Assembly (NCBI GenBank): GCA_035772785.1
Contig: JAOCPU010000001.1
Location: 2,542,001-2,606,000, forward strand
Length of the DNA stretch: 64,000 nucleotides
Reading direction: 5' to 3'
Origin: Phlebiopsis flavidoalba
Lineage: Eukaryota > Basidiomycota > Agaricomycetes > Polyporales > Phanerochaetaceae
In this document: positions 11,063 to 23,379 of the stretch, piece by piece
Layout of the letters: every line of letters starts with the position of its first letter
Numbering within the stretch: the first letter of the stretch is position 1
Notes under the pieces: model-generated
The model's database searches: none
What the model was told of the DNA's origin: nothing
Seen by the model: the letters and a program-made list of their open reading frames with translations, nothing else
Position numbers and translations under genes: made by a program

Positions 11063-14038
11063 TCACCGAAACCAACAATTCCATTGTTCTATAGGATGAT
11101 TTTTAGAAATACGCTGCAATAAACCTAAATAGCTCACCATTATCCCAGACAGGAAAAGGCATGTTTCGCAAAAAAGTCCAGCAGCATTAGTGGTGATAGC
11201 TCGGCAATCTTTCCTGCCTAACCTGTATATGCTACATACCAGCATTCGTGCACAGTTGAGAGCACTGTAAAAATGCTTTGTCGTACAAAATAAGTCCATG
11301 TTTTGCCAGCATACTGGGCTATTGCTCTGGAAATTCTTCGACTTTTTCATCCAGTACCATGATTTGCCACATATCCCCAAGGGCAGCTAGGTTGTTAGCA
11401 TTGCTTATCGACATACTCAAAAACTCCATAGTGCCTCTCAGCAATGTGTACGCTGTGCTGTCCAGCTGCTGCTTCAATGCTGTTTTTGGTGGTAGGGGCC
11501 ATTACAAAATTTGGGCAGAATTGATTAACCATAGCCTGAACAATGGTGCGCAGCATGCACAGGTTCCATGACATATTTGGGTTGAGCTCCCGAAGCATCT
11601 TGTGGGTCAGCATATTGATATTCTTCAAATAAAAGGTAGACACAATTTGGCACTGCTCACTGTTTGTCTTTTTCCTTGTCCTCCTAGCTGGTTTTCATCC
11701 ATGCTTGCCTCGCTGTCAAACCAATTCAAGATGGCTTCATAACGTATGAACAGAGCCACATTGCAGATGGAAAGAAATGAGCTGGTGTTTGCACCTTTAA
11801 TTGCGATAATAATTCTCTTGTAGAGGCTCCAAAAGATGAGGATGTCAAAGAGTATGGCTTTGGATAGCAGCAGATAGAGTCGCCATGTGCTATATCAGAT
11901 AGCACCGTCAGATTGCTTACAAGTGGGATTAATGATGTGGATGAGGCCATTAAAAATGCAAAGACTTTGCAAGCAAGACTGGTTGGAATTGCAATTTAAC
12001 AGCAGCTGCTGAGCACTTGCATTGCATGTGGAGGTAGTTTGCAGGAGGAAAGGAAGATGCCAATGAGCAGCTCTTTGATAGATTTGAGCAGCAGAATGTC
12101 CTCTTGAAGGTGTTTTGCCAGGCATGCTTTGTTGAGTGTCTGGCTGCTCGATTATCAATCTGGCTAACTATGTGCTCTACTAAAGGGTCTAATAACTCTC
12201 TGTTCTGATTGTAGATGCTATGACCTTTCCATCTGACTAGCTCATCTTGGAGTTGACTGGAGTCAAACATGTTATAAAACGACCCAGGCAAGTCCTGCAG
12301 GTCACATAGTTCAAGTATGCTGGGCCTTTTAGTTTAGTTTGGACTGAGTGAACAAGCTTCTTCCAGCTTTGCAGGTCAATCTCCACTAGACCCGACGAGA
12401 GACTAAAGGTACATTGCGTATAGGTGAGCTTAATCTAGCCCTGTTTCTTTAGCTAATGAAATATCAAAGGACCATTCTCTGCTCTGCTGACTGGCCACGC
12501 CAAAAGCTGAACACAGCAAGCAACCATGGAATGTGCGCAGCATCAGCTTGTTCTGCGGAGTATCCCTCAAACATTCTGCACAAAAGTCTACTGCCATGGT
12601 GAAAGATAGGTGAGACTACCTTCACAGCAAAGACCCCGCAATTTGTCAAACAATGCTTGAAAGGTGCATTGAGCAGAGTAGTTTGACGTTGTTGGTTGTT
12701 CAAGATTAAAGCACACAGAGCAAGCTCAAACTACTTAGCATAACCAATACACAACAAAACTGTAGTTGCCTACAGCACTGTCCTCTGGGCAGTGTACGTC
12801 AAGTATCCCATCCTTTACATTGCTTTATCACAGCGATATAGCAAACTCAACTACCTCATGTCCCCTAAAACAATGATTTTGCTTGACGATTTACATCAAA
12901 TGGCTCTCATTCTCATCAGCCAATGCAATTACAAGATCATGCATGGCGTTGCAAAAGCCCCTTGTACTATTTGCAAGGAAATTAGATGTGCCTAACCTTC
13001 TGCAATATCAATGTTTACACGCCATTTCTTAGTGAGTGAATTGCATATAATGTACTATTTTTATGGACACATAAATTATAGCAAATGGCCTACTATTTAA
13101 TGATCAGAATAACAATAAGCTTACATCTCTTAATGATTCAAGGCTATCTCCCAAACTAAAGGAAGATATAGAAAATGATGAAGAGGGATTGGATGTTGAA
13201 GAGATGGAAGTCTGAAGATGCCAAAGGAGGCAGCCTAAGTGTGATACATCATCTATATTGCCAAAAGGCTTTCTAATTGACGTAGCACTGTAATAGGCAA
13301 ATATTTTAGCGACAAGGATTAGATTTCCAAAGTTGATAGGCCACAAATGTCTTCAAATCACTCTGAGCAGTCAATAATTGTGTATGTGTCTCACATCTCC
13401 CATTTAATCATAAAAATGCTGACACCATTGTTGTTGTTTTTTATATGTAGCCTGGCTGCAAAGTCTAGAGAAGTTTTGACACTGGTAGTCATTCATTTGA
13501 GGAATCCCACTCCATTCCTCAACAATATAAAGTTGTCACTCTTTAGCTCCTCCAGCCAGCATCCTGCATGGCATATATCACAGAACTCCAGTGGCAAAAA
13601 ACTTGTATATGTCATCCAATCTTTCCAACCAAGCTTCTGAATAAAAGCCTCATGGGGGGAAATTTGTGATGGGAGTGGACAGAAATCAAGCAGCTTTGAA
13701 GCTGTCTGTTTATGACGTTCAAGTTGAGGTCTCCAGCCGTTGAGAAGTACCTATGCCAAATGGTAATTTCTGCTAAGAATGGCTATTGCTGCATATGGCT
13801 TGCAGATATATGGTTCAGGTTGAAGGTTAAGCATGGACATTTTCTAGTTGTGCTTCTTGCTGATGTGTTTCCTCAGTGAATTGCGGGTCCTGGCAAAGTG
13901 AGCACATCTATCTACTGGACAGAAAGTGGTAAGATTAGAGAATAGGCTGGCAAGAAGTGTATGAAGCACAGGAGATAATGGGATGTCTTTTTTCAGAAGG
14001 AAGTCCATGCGTTCTAAATGCTCCTTAGCTTTGAGCAA
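11063..14038 (-). pseudogene. Decayed multi-exon gene, possibly RecQ-like (TLH/OrsD type)
   Basis: On the minus strand several open blocks follow each other, separated by stops and frameshifts. At 13844-14038 the block ends in a C2H2-like finger (CPVDRC then HISKKH). At 13620-13800 a long block reads through one stop. Blocks at 11895-12291 are shifted relative to each other. At 11395-11643 there is the phrase QHSVHIAERHYG. A C2H2 finger far upstream of a QFGHS-EIAE-HY phrase resembles the pre-helicase part of fungal telomere-linked RecQ-like proteins. The helicase itself is missing; the next element downstream is repeat copy A. The family assignment is inference. That it is decayed coding DNA is better supported. 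Confidence 0.35.
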
Positions 14039-14072
14039 TATTTTATAGTGCTTTTTTCTGCAGATATGAATG

Positions 14073-15272
14073 TAAAGCTCTGCACAGATCTATCTGCAGG
14101 TCAATCTGGATCTGTACCTGCAGGTATTTCTGATTCTAGAGGCCTGACCTGGATCTGCCAGGTATTTTGGCCACAGGTGATCTGTACCTGCAGGTCAGTT
14201 ACCTGCAGATTACAGGTAACCTACAGATCATACCTGTGCCAATGCTATATCAATGATGTGTTGTGATTTAATGCCAAATAAATACATATATATATATTGT
14301 CTCTATACTTTATATAGTCTGTGATCCATTTCAGATATATTTGCTTGCTCCAAGAAGGCTGACATGCTTTTATAATTGCTCAAATATTGAAGTCATTGTC
14401 TCAGCACTTACTTGAATGCTGATGCTAAAGCAGCTTAATATCAAATATCACTTGTAAACATAGTATATAGTATAATGAGACATTGCTGACTGCAATCATA
14501 TACATTAGATTCATTTATAGTTCTGTTTTGAGTATATACTATATTATAATACTATGATTTATAAGTTGGAAAAATACCTGCAGATCACCTGCATACCTGC
14601 CTGAAATTGCTCATTGGCAATCTGGATCTGCAAGTCAAAGTACCTGCAGGTATTGATGGTAGTATCACGAAACCCTTACTCACCTGTGTGTGTTGCTAAA
14701 GGGGAGAGTGTAAAACACTAGATAGAGTGTGACGTAACGAAGATATGGGAGAATCTTATAATGTTGTTAAGCTTGAGGCTTAAGGCCACAAGTGTACCTC
14801 TTTATATACATGTGAGCCCAGTCTCTAACGATGTCATCGATGAGCTAGCAGTGTGAGTCATACATGTCGAAGAGTGCCAGCTCAGTGTCAGCTAACCAGA
14901 GTGACCTGCTGGTGATGTCTATTCTACAGCCTGCCCAAGGTAACTATGGACGAATCCTTAACTCAGGTCCGTACTCCATTCCTCTACCTCAGTCCATGAT
15001 ATCATACAAACCTACTCCAGTCCATAGACCTCATTCTAGTCTCTACCTAGACCTAAATACATGTAATGCATCCATTACCCATCCAGACCCTTGGTTGATG
15101 CAAACGTTGTGGCGCAAGCTTTGTGGCGCGGGAACGCGCTTAAGTGAGCACTTGAGACTTGGGTGTCAAATATGAACAAAAATGAAAGGAAATTGACTAG
15201 TAGGGCATAATCTGTGACAGGTAGATTTACCTGCAGGTACCTACAGGTTACCTAGATCTGCGCAGAGCTTTA
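14073..15272. mobile_element. hAT-like MITE, ACCTGCAGGT family, copy 2 (with LTR inserted)
   Basis: The termini TAAAGCTCTGCACAGATC and the complement of TAAAGCTCTGCGCAGATC differ at one base. The body matches 6773-7474 closely, including the sub-terminal ACCTGCAGGT palindromes and the AT-rich core. It is interrupted at 14663-15219 by a solo LTR, so the original length was about 638 bp. It abuts the decayed gypsy element at 15273 and probably inserted into its reverse transcriptase. No 8-bp duplication is visible. Confidence 0.75.
14663..15219 (-). mobile_element. Solo LTR, 557 bp, copy 1, TSD GGTAG
   Basis: Read on the minus strand, the element begins TGTCACAGATTATGCC and ends TTTCGTGATA. 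It is flanked by GGTAG at 14658-14662 and again at 15220-15224. The uninterrupted relative at 6773-7474 shows the site before insertion. A second copy of identical length is at 22515-23071. A 5-bp duplication and a TGTCAC start are usual for Ty3/gypsy LTRs. No internal region is attached, so this is a solo LTR left by recombination. A TATATA tract lies near 14813. Confidence 0.9.
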
Positions 15273-18200
15273 ATTTGAGAACCTCTTTGGTTATCTTACG
15301 ATAAAGTTGTATATTATTGGTATAAATTAAGATATTATTTAAATATACAATGACATATCCTCCTCTGATCAAATCAGATAGAATGGTATTCATCATTGTC
15401 TGAAAAGTTGCTGGTGCATTACAGAACCCAAAGTATATAACTTTAGCTTTGTATAAGCCTTGCGGTGCTACAAAAGCCATTTTCCATTTATTTCCTTGGC
15501 AAATTTGAACATTATTGTATCCCCATATCAAGTTGATTTGGTAAATATTGATGATGGACTTGGAGAGTCAATTAGACTAGAGATTCGAGGAATAGGATAT
15601 CAGTTTTTCTTTGTGATGACATTTAAGCCTCTGTAATCTTACACTAGTCGTAGGCTGCCATTGTTCTTTTTAACATCTCCAACCAGTTAATATGAGGCAA
15701 GAGATTATCACAGTCTCCTGTTGTGTCCATATTGATGATAAATTTCAACTTATCCTCATTGTATTTATCAGGAAGTTCATCAACTCCTTCCTGGGGTAAG
15801 TTGTATTTGAGCCTTTTGGGTGCATATTTCAGGACATCTGATAAAACTCAACTCTCCACTTTTTCCAGTCAATATCAGGATTGTGTAGTTGGAGAAATGT
15901 CATTCCAACAATCATTTCTTTGTTACCCAGGTCAGCAACTAATATTCTGTTTATTGATACATAGGTTCCAATTTGTATTTGACTTAGGATTAATTAATCA
16001 ACTTGACCTTGTTTGTTGGGTGTTCCATCCATATTAAATACAGTGAAACTATTTGCCAATTTCTTTGTAACCAGATTACTTTTTGAATGACTGATTTGTT
16101 GACAAATGTTGTTATGGCTGGCCTGAGTCCACTAAGGCATTGACTTGCACTTTCTTTCCTGAAATCCACAAGGTTACTGGTACCATGAATGAATTTTTAC
16201 TGCGGGATATTGATACAAGTTTTCTAGTCTTGTTCATAGTATTATCCATTCATTACCAATGGTAAGTTCAATATGTATGTCATATAAATGGCAAGTTCTA
16301 TCTATATGACTCTGGGGAAATCCAAACTACCTTTGGCAGGGTTGGCATATTTATCTTCCGCTCTTTTCTCTGTTTTGTCCATTAATTCCATTTTGCGTAA
16401 TTGTTCTTTTAAATCTTCTATAGTGTTAAAGTCTAAGTCACTGCTTGCTTCAAGTATCTGAATGGTTTTATGTATTTTGTCTGCATGAGAATTGTTACGA
16501 GCTTGGATTTGTTTCTTTCCATTCTACTTCTTTTTCCAGTTGGCAGAGGCATTCTTGCAATTTTTCTCATTAAAGTAACAGTCCTTTGCCTTGTAGCCCT
16601 TCTTTCTGCAAACAGTACAATTTTTTCTTTCCTTTTTCTTTTTTATCCTTTCTCTTCAGATTGATAGTGTGTGTATGTTCACGCTTGGTTTTCTTCATAG
16701 AGTCAATGTCCATTGTATCTGGATCATTCTCCATATGTTTTGCTATGCCTTCATAGATTAAAAACACTCTTCTTTCGTAGAATTCAATTTCCTCCAGTAA
16801 TCTAAGTACTTGGCTAGGTATTGTTGCCAAATCAGATTATGGAATTCCTGGCTTTTCATTATTTTCACTAAGTGAAGGTCTTTAGTGACAACTTCATCCA
16901 GTTTCTCTTTAGCGAGGTCACCCAATATATCTGCAGCTTTTGCAAGTGTTCTGAACTTTTCATCAAATAAGATGAAATTTTTGTCAGCCAGTTTATTGTT
17001 TTTCTATAATTTCTCAAGTTCTGCCCTTGCACTTTGCTTTGTATCTTTTTGGCCATATATATTCTTTAACATTTGAAAGGAAATCCTGGTATCAGCCCAG
17101 GTTGGTTGTATAACCAGCCTGAATCTTATTGGTGAATTCTTTCATAGCCTGGTACAGAAGTCCTTTCATGAACAAAAGAGTCAATTTGATACGCTTATTG
17201 TCATCTGTAATACTATCAAGGTAAAGATTTAATGCTACAAGCCAGTCATCAAATGTGACATTTTTTCCGACATTGAACTCGACTAGTTTCTTAGATTTCA
17301 CCTGAGCACAGTAAATTATTTACATTTCCTTCACCGGCTTGCACTGTGTTTACCTTGTCTCAGTCAAGTTGCTAGACTTTCTCCCATAAGGGGTTTAACA
17401 TACGTAGCCTTGAAGTTGTCAAACCAATCTTTGGTTTGCTCGAGAGCATATGTAGTTCCATATTTATATCCAACGTGAGCCGCTCCAATATAGTTTAACT
17501 TATCCACTTGAGAGACTTAGTCTCATTGCAGAGATTATATGTCTCATTATATCATTTAATCCATTGGCGTCGGGAATCTGAGGAACAGCATTGATGATGG
17601 CAGCCATGTCATATTGGGGGATTGTTTTCTGAAAGAGTAAAAACAGATTAATATTGGGTTTTTTTCTTTATTCAAATACAAATTGTGAAACAAAAATTAC
17701 AACTACAAAATAGGGTACAACTTAATTGGAATCGGAATTGGGGGCATAGCAGTCAAATTCTCCTTGACTTGCTTGAGCCTACATTTTGGTATTGATATAC
17801 TGCATCATCTCAGTTCTAGTCTATAGGTGTGAGTGTTTAACTGACATTTTTTGTCTGACACATCTTTCTTTGCAGAGCTTGCCTTCTCAAGTAGATAGAA
17901 GAGCATCTTGATTCTCTTTGTCAGACTTGTCTTTGACTTTAGGTTCAGGTGTCCCAGGCAGATATGATCTGGGCATTTCATTAGGCAGGGTCACATACTC
18001 TAGAGATTGCCATGATGTAGGAACGAGTATGATTGTCAATGATTTCTGCTTCTGGTTCCTCCGTTGTGTGTGGTAAAGAAATGGATACAGCCAGAAACTC
18101 TGCTCTGGACTTATTAGTAGGAGGGAATAGTAATTCCTACCTAAAATTGCTATGATCTTGTTCAATGATGCGGTAGCAATGATTTGGAGGTTTTTCCATT

Positions 18201-19310
18201 TTGTGAGAATGTAATTAATGCACTGTTTTTTATATTGGTGGTGAACTCTTGGCTGATGTGTAGTATAGTATTTTTGGCCGCACTATTGGTACCAGGGGGT
18301 TTAATAGGTTTTGTCTTAACCTAGTGGTTTCTAACCATTTGTGTGTTTGCAGATGATTCAAACCTTGGCATCTATAGAAAACAAGGATCTTATCCTGGAA
18401 CTTGTTATGTTCTTGAGGAATTAATATCATAGCTCTCTATCTGGGCACATAAAATGATTCTCCTGGGCAAGATGGACTGGGAGTTGGATTACACTCATGT
18501 ATTTTGGGTGGATAGAAACAGGTTCTCCTTTGCAATATTGCAAGTTATGTTTCCAACTCGTTTACCCATTCTATTAGTGATTTGTGAAGTTCTTAAATAG
18601 TGTCCTCAGTTTCAGCCCAATTTTTTCATTATATTGTCTGAAAGAGTTTTTGAGGATTCTCATTCTTTCCAAGACAGTTTGTTTCTCTGCACGTATTTGT
18701 TCTGTGAGAGACTCAATTTGTTGATTTAATTACGTGATTTTGGGTCAATACAGACATGTGGCTTTGTGAAGTTGTTCATGGTGTGTCATTGGCAGTTTTG
18801 ACATTGGTCTTGTATTCCGGCTTCCTGTTCATCTTGACCAACACTGCCTCTGTGAGAGCTTGAACTTTGTATGCGCATTTGGACATCAGGAGTTTGGGGT
18901 GCCAGTTTGGGCTCCATGTTAACCCAAGCTGCTTCTTCAGCTCTTTTGGTTCTACATTCCCTAGCCTGTTATGCAGCAGCTTTAGCTCAGACGTCAGATG
19001 GCAAGTTGTCTTCAGGTAAGGTAGTTTGGTTCAGATGATGATTTGGTCTATTAATCCATGACCAGTTGTAATGGCCGCGGATTCCAAAATTATTTCCCAA
19101 TGCTCTAACTCTTTAGTTGAACTCATTGCAATTAATAAACAATAAATAATTTGTGACTCCTTCCGGAACTCCAACCATTCCTCAATAGACCAAAAAAGCC
19201 TAGGACACATCTGGATTGTGGAAAATTGCGTTTTGGAGCTTGTTATCCATAGTAAGGTTAGGTTTAGGTACAATAGGTGCAGTACATTTGATAGAAGCAG
19301 ATGGTAATAG
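15273..19310 (-). pseudogene. Decayed Ty3/gypsy-like retrotransposon (gag-pol)
   Basis: Reading the minus strand from high to low coordinates, Gag-like sequence comes first. A capsid-like block at 17092-17301 contains NVTFDDWLVALNLYLD. A zinc knuckle at about 16578-16620 reads CTVCRKKGYKAKDC, with Tyr where His is usual. A retropepsin-like ALVDSG is at 16122-16139 but is followed by a stop. Reverse-transcriptase motifs lie at 15273-15531, including FCNAPATFQ and a catalytic box YLNNILIY in which both Asp residues of the usual YxDD have become Asn. Many stops and shifts interrupt the frames. RNase H, integrase and the 3' LTR are absent, since the element is cut off by the MITE ending at 15272. 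It cannot be autonomous. 18230-19273 may hold upstream gag or leader remnants. Confidence 0.85.
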
Positions 19311-19460
19311 TCACGACTCAGGTGGAGTATCGTCTCATAGACTTGCCCAGCGTTAAAGTTGTTGTAATTAAGGTATCATTGGGTTTCCCCAATAGTAATT
19401 GGCAGAATGCGTTGGTGTTTATTTTCGAAGATATAGGTACAGTACAACAGAGTTGTGACT

Positions 19461-19509
19461 GTTGTGTTGTTGTTGTTGTTGTTATTGTTATTGTTGTTTG
19501 TTGTTGTTA
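19461..19509. repeat. TTG/TTA microsatellite
   Basis: A run of GTTGTTGTT units with occasional ATT replacements extends over about 49 bases. It is not coding. Confidence 0.85.
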
Positions 19510-20759
19510 AATGACATTTCTGATGTCATTTAATAAGTATTTGTTTTGGAAACTCTTTTTATTCAGATAAATGATTTAATAGAAAAACACCATCTCCTTA
19601 ATAATACGGTTGATTGCTTTTAGCTTGTCTACTATGTTGTCTAAATGAATAGAGGAAGGAAGAGTGCGCGGGATTGGTAAATCAACTTTTTTCAATCTCT
19701 GACAGTTCTTTTTAATGTGCTTTCAATCCAGTCCATTTAGCTTTTCTAGCTTCTCACATATCTTCTGGTGCTTCTTATTGAACAAGTTGATAAAATCGTA
19801 TATTTGTCTTAAAAGCGGCTTAAAAGCGGGAGATTACTTATTAAAACCCTGCAACATCAGCCCAGTTCCATCATACCGTGAGGGCGGCTGGGCTGGACAT
19901 GGCATACTTGGAGGTGGCGACCACATGAATGGGAATGTACGAGTGATAGACAACGCCGGTAAGGGAGTAGAGATAGTTTATACTGTTTGTATTTATATGG
20001 ATCCATATCTGTAGATATAGTGACGTAATGAGTGCCATGCCATCAAGACTTTTAGCTCAGTTATAGAGAAAGGTGAGAGTCGACGACAGCCTACTTTCTC
20101 ACAGTAGGTCTAGAAATGCAGTCAGGATCTCACACTTAGTTCCACCCAAGTGGCAAGGGATTGAACTGCTTTTTCATTAGTTCTAAGTCCGCATGGTTTT
20201 TTGGATAAACAGATCTTGCAGATCACCCAATACTTTTACTTGCTATAAGAGGTACCCTGAGATCCTCAAGCAGTGAACTCCGCTTTACACCTACTGTTGT
20301 AGGTATCAAGCCATGACACTTCCTTGACTCAATAGACACAACGTGCTAACGCCAAATTTATATCCCCCAGATCCCATAACGCATAGAGGGGTCCCATTAT
20401 GGATAGCATCCTCATATCAAAGACTCTAACAAAAATAAAGAAAGGTAACTCCCAGGTGCAAATATATGGGAGGATATAATAGACTAATTCAAATGCAATA
20501 AACTAGCTTCACATTTACCTTTATATGTTGAGTACTGGTTAGGTACAGTTGTGGAGTGCTTGATAGAGCAAGTAGCTTGGCTGGCTAGGTAGACAGCATT
20601 CACAAAGGTGAATTAGTCTAAGGTCTAATCCTTGACTAGGCATAGTTTATATATACATGCTTAGTAGAACTCCTGTGACTACTGGAGGATCCCTAAATAC
20701 TATATGTGGGCACAAATGAGGTGCTATAGTGTAAGAGTGACTAACTACTGCATGACCCA
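19510..20759. other. Gene-free stretch with possible LTR remnants
   Basis: No gene is visible. It lies upstream, in transcription sense, of the decayed gypsy element, where a 5' LTR would be expected. TATA-like tracts occur near 19990 and 20650, but I could not find TG/CA ends with flanking duplications. An open frame at 19715-20014 has no recognisable motif. Confidence 0.4.
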
Positions 20760-21340
20760 TAGTGATAAGCGTGGGTTATACCTAGGGTACTAGAGACTGT
20801 ACCTATACCTATCAAATACCCATACCCATGGCATGAGTTATGGGTACAAATTATATAGCATATATGTAAGGCTTTGACATGTCTAATAGCATTATTTGAC
20901 ACTGTTAACACATTTTAAAGGTATTGAGAAAGGCATTGCTATACTACAAAGCAATATTTAAGCCAATATTGCCTATTTTACATCAACCCATAGGTACCCC
21001 AAGGATATATAGGTTTAAATTTCTGTACCCACACCCACGAGAACCCATACCTATCAAATACCCATACCCATGGTGTGGGTATGGGTACAAATTATATAGC
21101 ATATATGTGAGGCTTTGACATGTCTAATAGCATTATTTAACACTGTTAACACACCTTAAAGATATTGAGAAGGCATTGCTACACTACAAAGCAATAGTTT
21201 AAGCCAATATTGCCTATTTTACATTAGCCCATTGGGTACCCCAAGGGTATGTGGGTCTAATTTTCTGTACCCACACCTACAAGAACTTGTACCCATACTC
21301 ACGTAAATCCATGGTTTTCCAATACCCATGCTTATCACTA
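20760..21340. mobile_element. hAT-like MITE, 581 bp, TSD ATGACCCA
   Basis: The element starts TAGTGATAAGCGTGGGT and ends with the complement of TAGTGATAAGCATGGGT. The flanking sequence ATGACCCA occurs at 20752-20759 and again at 21341-21348, a perfect 8-bp target duplication. The TAGTG end fits the hAT YARNG consensus. There is no transposase. The interior is a 242-bp tandem duplication rich in TACCCATACCC motifs, which look like sub-terminal binding repeats. Its ends resemble those of the 359-bp element at 50337-50695. Confidence 0.92.
20807..21290. repeat. Internal 242-bp tandem duplication of the 581-bp MITE
   Basis: Two units start at 20807 and 21049, each opening with ACCTATCAAATACCC. 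They share the ordered blocks ATTATATAGCATATATGT, GCTTTGACATGTCTAATAG and GCCAATATTGCCTATTTTAC with only scattered differences. The duplication lies wholly inside the element, so it either occurred there or the element was copied with it. Confidence 0.9.
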
Positions 21341-22334
21341 ATGACCCAATATGAGTAGTTGGTATTTGTACTATCCTATAGTAATAACTACTCTAAATAT
21401 GACTATATATTACACTATAACAATATCATTGTTGGCTGGTCTAGCTTTAGGTCTGGAATAGAGAATGTATTGGTGTATATATAATCACGTGACAATTGTG
21501 CAATAGCACATAATGTATAGTATTTTATGGAATTGTGTGGGACAATGTAACATGGATATAGAAAACAAGGTGTCTACGTCACGAAAAACAGACACAGCAC
21601 AGGCGAGGTCTAGAGGAGAGCATACGTGCAAAAACACAGGTACACATCAGCCTGGTTTACAAATGACGTGGGCCCATAGAATACGTATGCCGCCAGTGAT
21701 AGTGGCAGAAACATGGCCAACGAGCATAGACATGGCTAACCAAGGCACACGGTGTCGTGCCAGAAAATATCACCCTTAGTTACTGGGGCTTGTGTGAGCT
21801 AGAAATGCTTGTATGTAAACCAGACCCAAAGGTAGGTTTTCTGCTGTGGTTTACTAGGCCTCTACGCTGGGGGCTATCAGTTATTTGTTTGGGTGGGGAA
21901 CAGATATAGAAAATCCTTGATTCTTAGTGATACCATATGCTAGTGAGCATGATGATTACCTACTAACACTGTTTCCAAATAGGAATGTGTAACTTCTACT
22001 TACCAAATTCTTTACCAGTTAATTATTTCTACCTATTACGCAGTTAATTATGTATAAGCAGTTTAATTCCTTCTTTAAAATGTGTAGTATTTGCTTAGAT
22101 GAGATGTATTCAAAATCAAGTAATATAGGTCTCTGTATACTAGCAGAAGCCAATACCTCTGTTTTGGGAATATTCTAGATTCGCTTTCTCAAAGTACTTT
22201 CAATTGTGATGAAGTTAGCTCTTTTACTGCCTCTTGCAGAAAGACTTTTGCTAATACAGTAAGCTCTATGCACTGCCTCAAGAAATTTTATGCCTCTTGC
22301 AGGTCAAAAAGCTGCCTGGCCTACTGGAGGGATA

Positions 22335-23163
22335 CTGTAGTTTTACAACCGTACCGGATGGAGGTGTGACCGTGACACAATCGAACCGTACCGGATGAGC
22401 GGCGGTGGCCGCTGTGACGTGTGACACCTACCGCTATTTGGCAAAGGAGGATGAAGCGCCGAGGGCGCGGCAAAATTTTGGTGTACATTCCGCGGTGTCA
22501 CAACCAGATGAGCCTATCACGAAACCCTAACTCACCTGTGTGTGTTGCTTAAGGGGAGAAGTGTATGACACTAAGTAGAGCGAAGAGAGCGACGAAGATA
22601 TGAGAGAATCTTAACGATGTTGTTAAGCTTGGGGCTTAAGGCCACAAGCGTACCTCTTTATATACATGTGAGCCAGTCTCTAACGATGTCATCGATGAGC
22701 TGGCAGTGTGAGTCATACATGTCGAAGAGTGCCAGCTCAGCGACAGCTAACCCGAGTGACCTGCTGGCGATGTCTATTCTACAGCCTGCCCGAGGTAACT
22801 ATGACGGATCCTTAACTCAGGTCCGTACTCCATCCTTCTACCTCAGTCCATGATATCATACAACCTACTCCAGTCCATAGACCTCGTTCTAGTCCCTACC
22901 TAGACCTAAGTACATGTGATGCATCCATTACCCATCCAGACCCTTGGTTGATGCAAACGTTGTGGCGCGAGCTTTGTGGCGCGGGAACGCGCTTAAGTGA
23001 GCGCTTGAGACTTGGTGTCGAATATGAACGAAAATGAAAGGAAATTGACTAATAGGGCATAATCTGTGACAGAGCCCCTCGGTGACGCGTGACAGTCTGC
23101 GTTTACCGTTGCGGTGGAAGGGGTCTGTGACGCGTGACATCTTGTGTAGTCGAAAAACTACAG
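22335..23163. mobile_element. Tc1/mariner-like MITE (TA target) carrying a solo LTR
   Basis: The left end is CTGTAGTTTTACAACC and the right end is the complement of CTGTAGTTTTTCGACT, giving a 10-bp perfect inverted repeat. TA flanks both sides (22333-22334 and 23164-23165). The matching position in repeat copy A has a single TA and no insert, which defines the insertion exactly. Without the LTR and its duplication the element is about 267 bp. Short internal repeats of the form GTGACGCGTGACA and CCGTACCGGATG are present. There is no coding capacity. Confidence 0.88.
22515..23071 (-). mobile_element. Solo LTR, 557 bp, copy 2, TSD GAGCC
   Basis: It is the same length as the LTR at 14663-15219 and similar along its whole length with few differences. 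The minus strand begins TGTCACAGATTATGCC and ends TTTCGTGATA. GAGCC flanks it at 22510-22514 and 23072-23076. It inserted into the TA-flanked MITE. The two LTRs look recent compared with the gypsy-like element nearby. Open frames inside it (22617-22853 and 22928-23140) are not genes. Confidence 0.92.
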
Positions 23164-23379
23164 TATATCTAAATATGCTTCGGAAACTTGTGGATACTAC
23201 GTCTAATGCTTATAAATACAATAAAACTTATAACTTGTGAGTGTCTCAGTTGCTGTCTGTTGCAAATATACTATGCCCTAAGCCTGTATGCTGGGGTCTT
23301 CTGAACTCTGAGTCTTACTCTTTGTGAGTTTTGTCTGAGCTCCTTTTATACCTTTTGCCCCATAACAATTGTTGTTGAG

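Noticed and set aside
14065..14072. 8-bp duplication for the MITE at 14073-15272
   Set aside because: Flanks TATGAATG and ATTTGAGA do not match. The superfamily call rests on termini only.
22617..23140. Open frames inside the solo LTR
   Set aside because: They lie wholly within the non-coding LTR and recur only in part in its sister copy.
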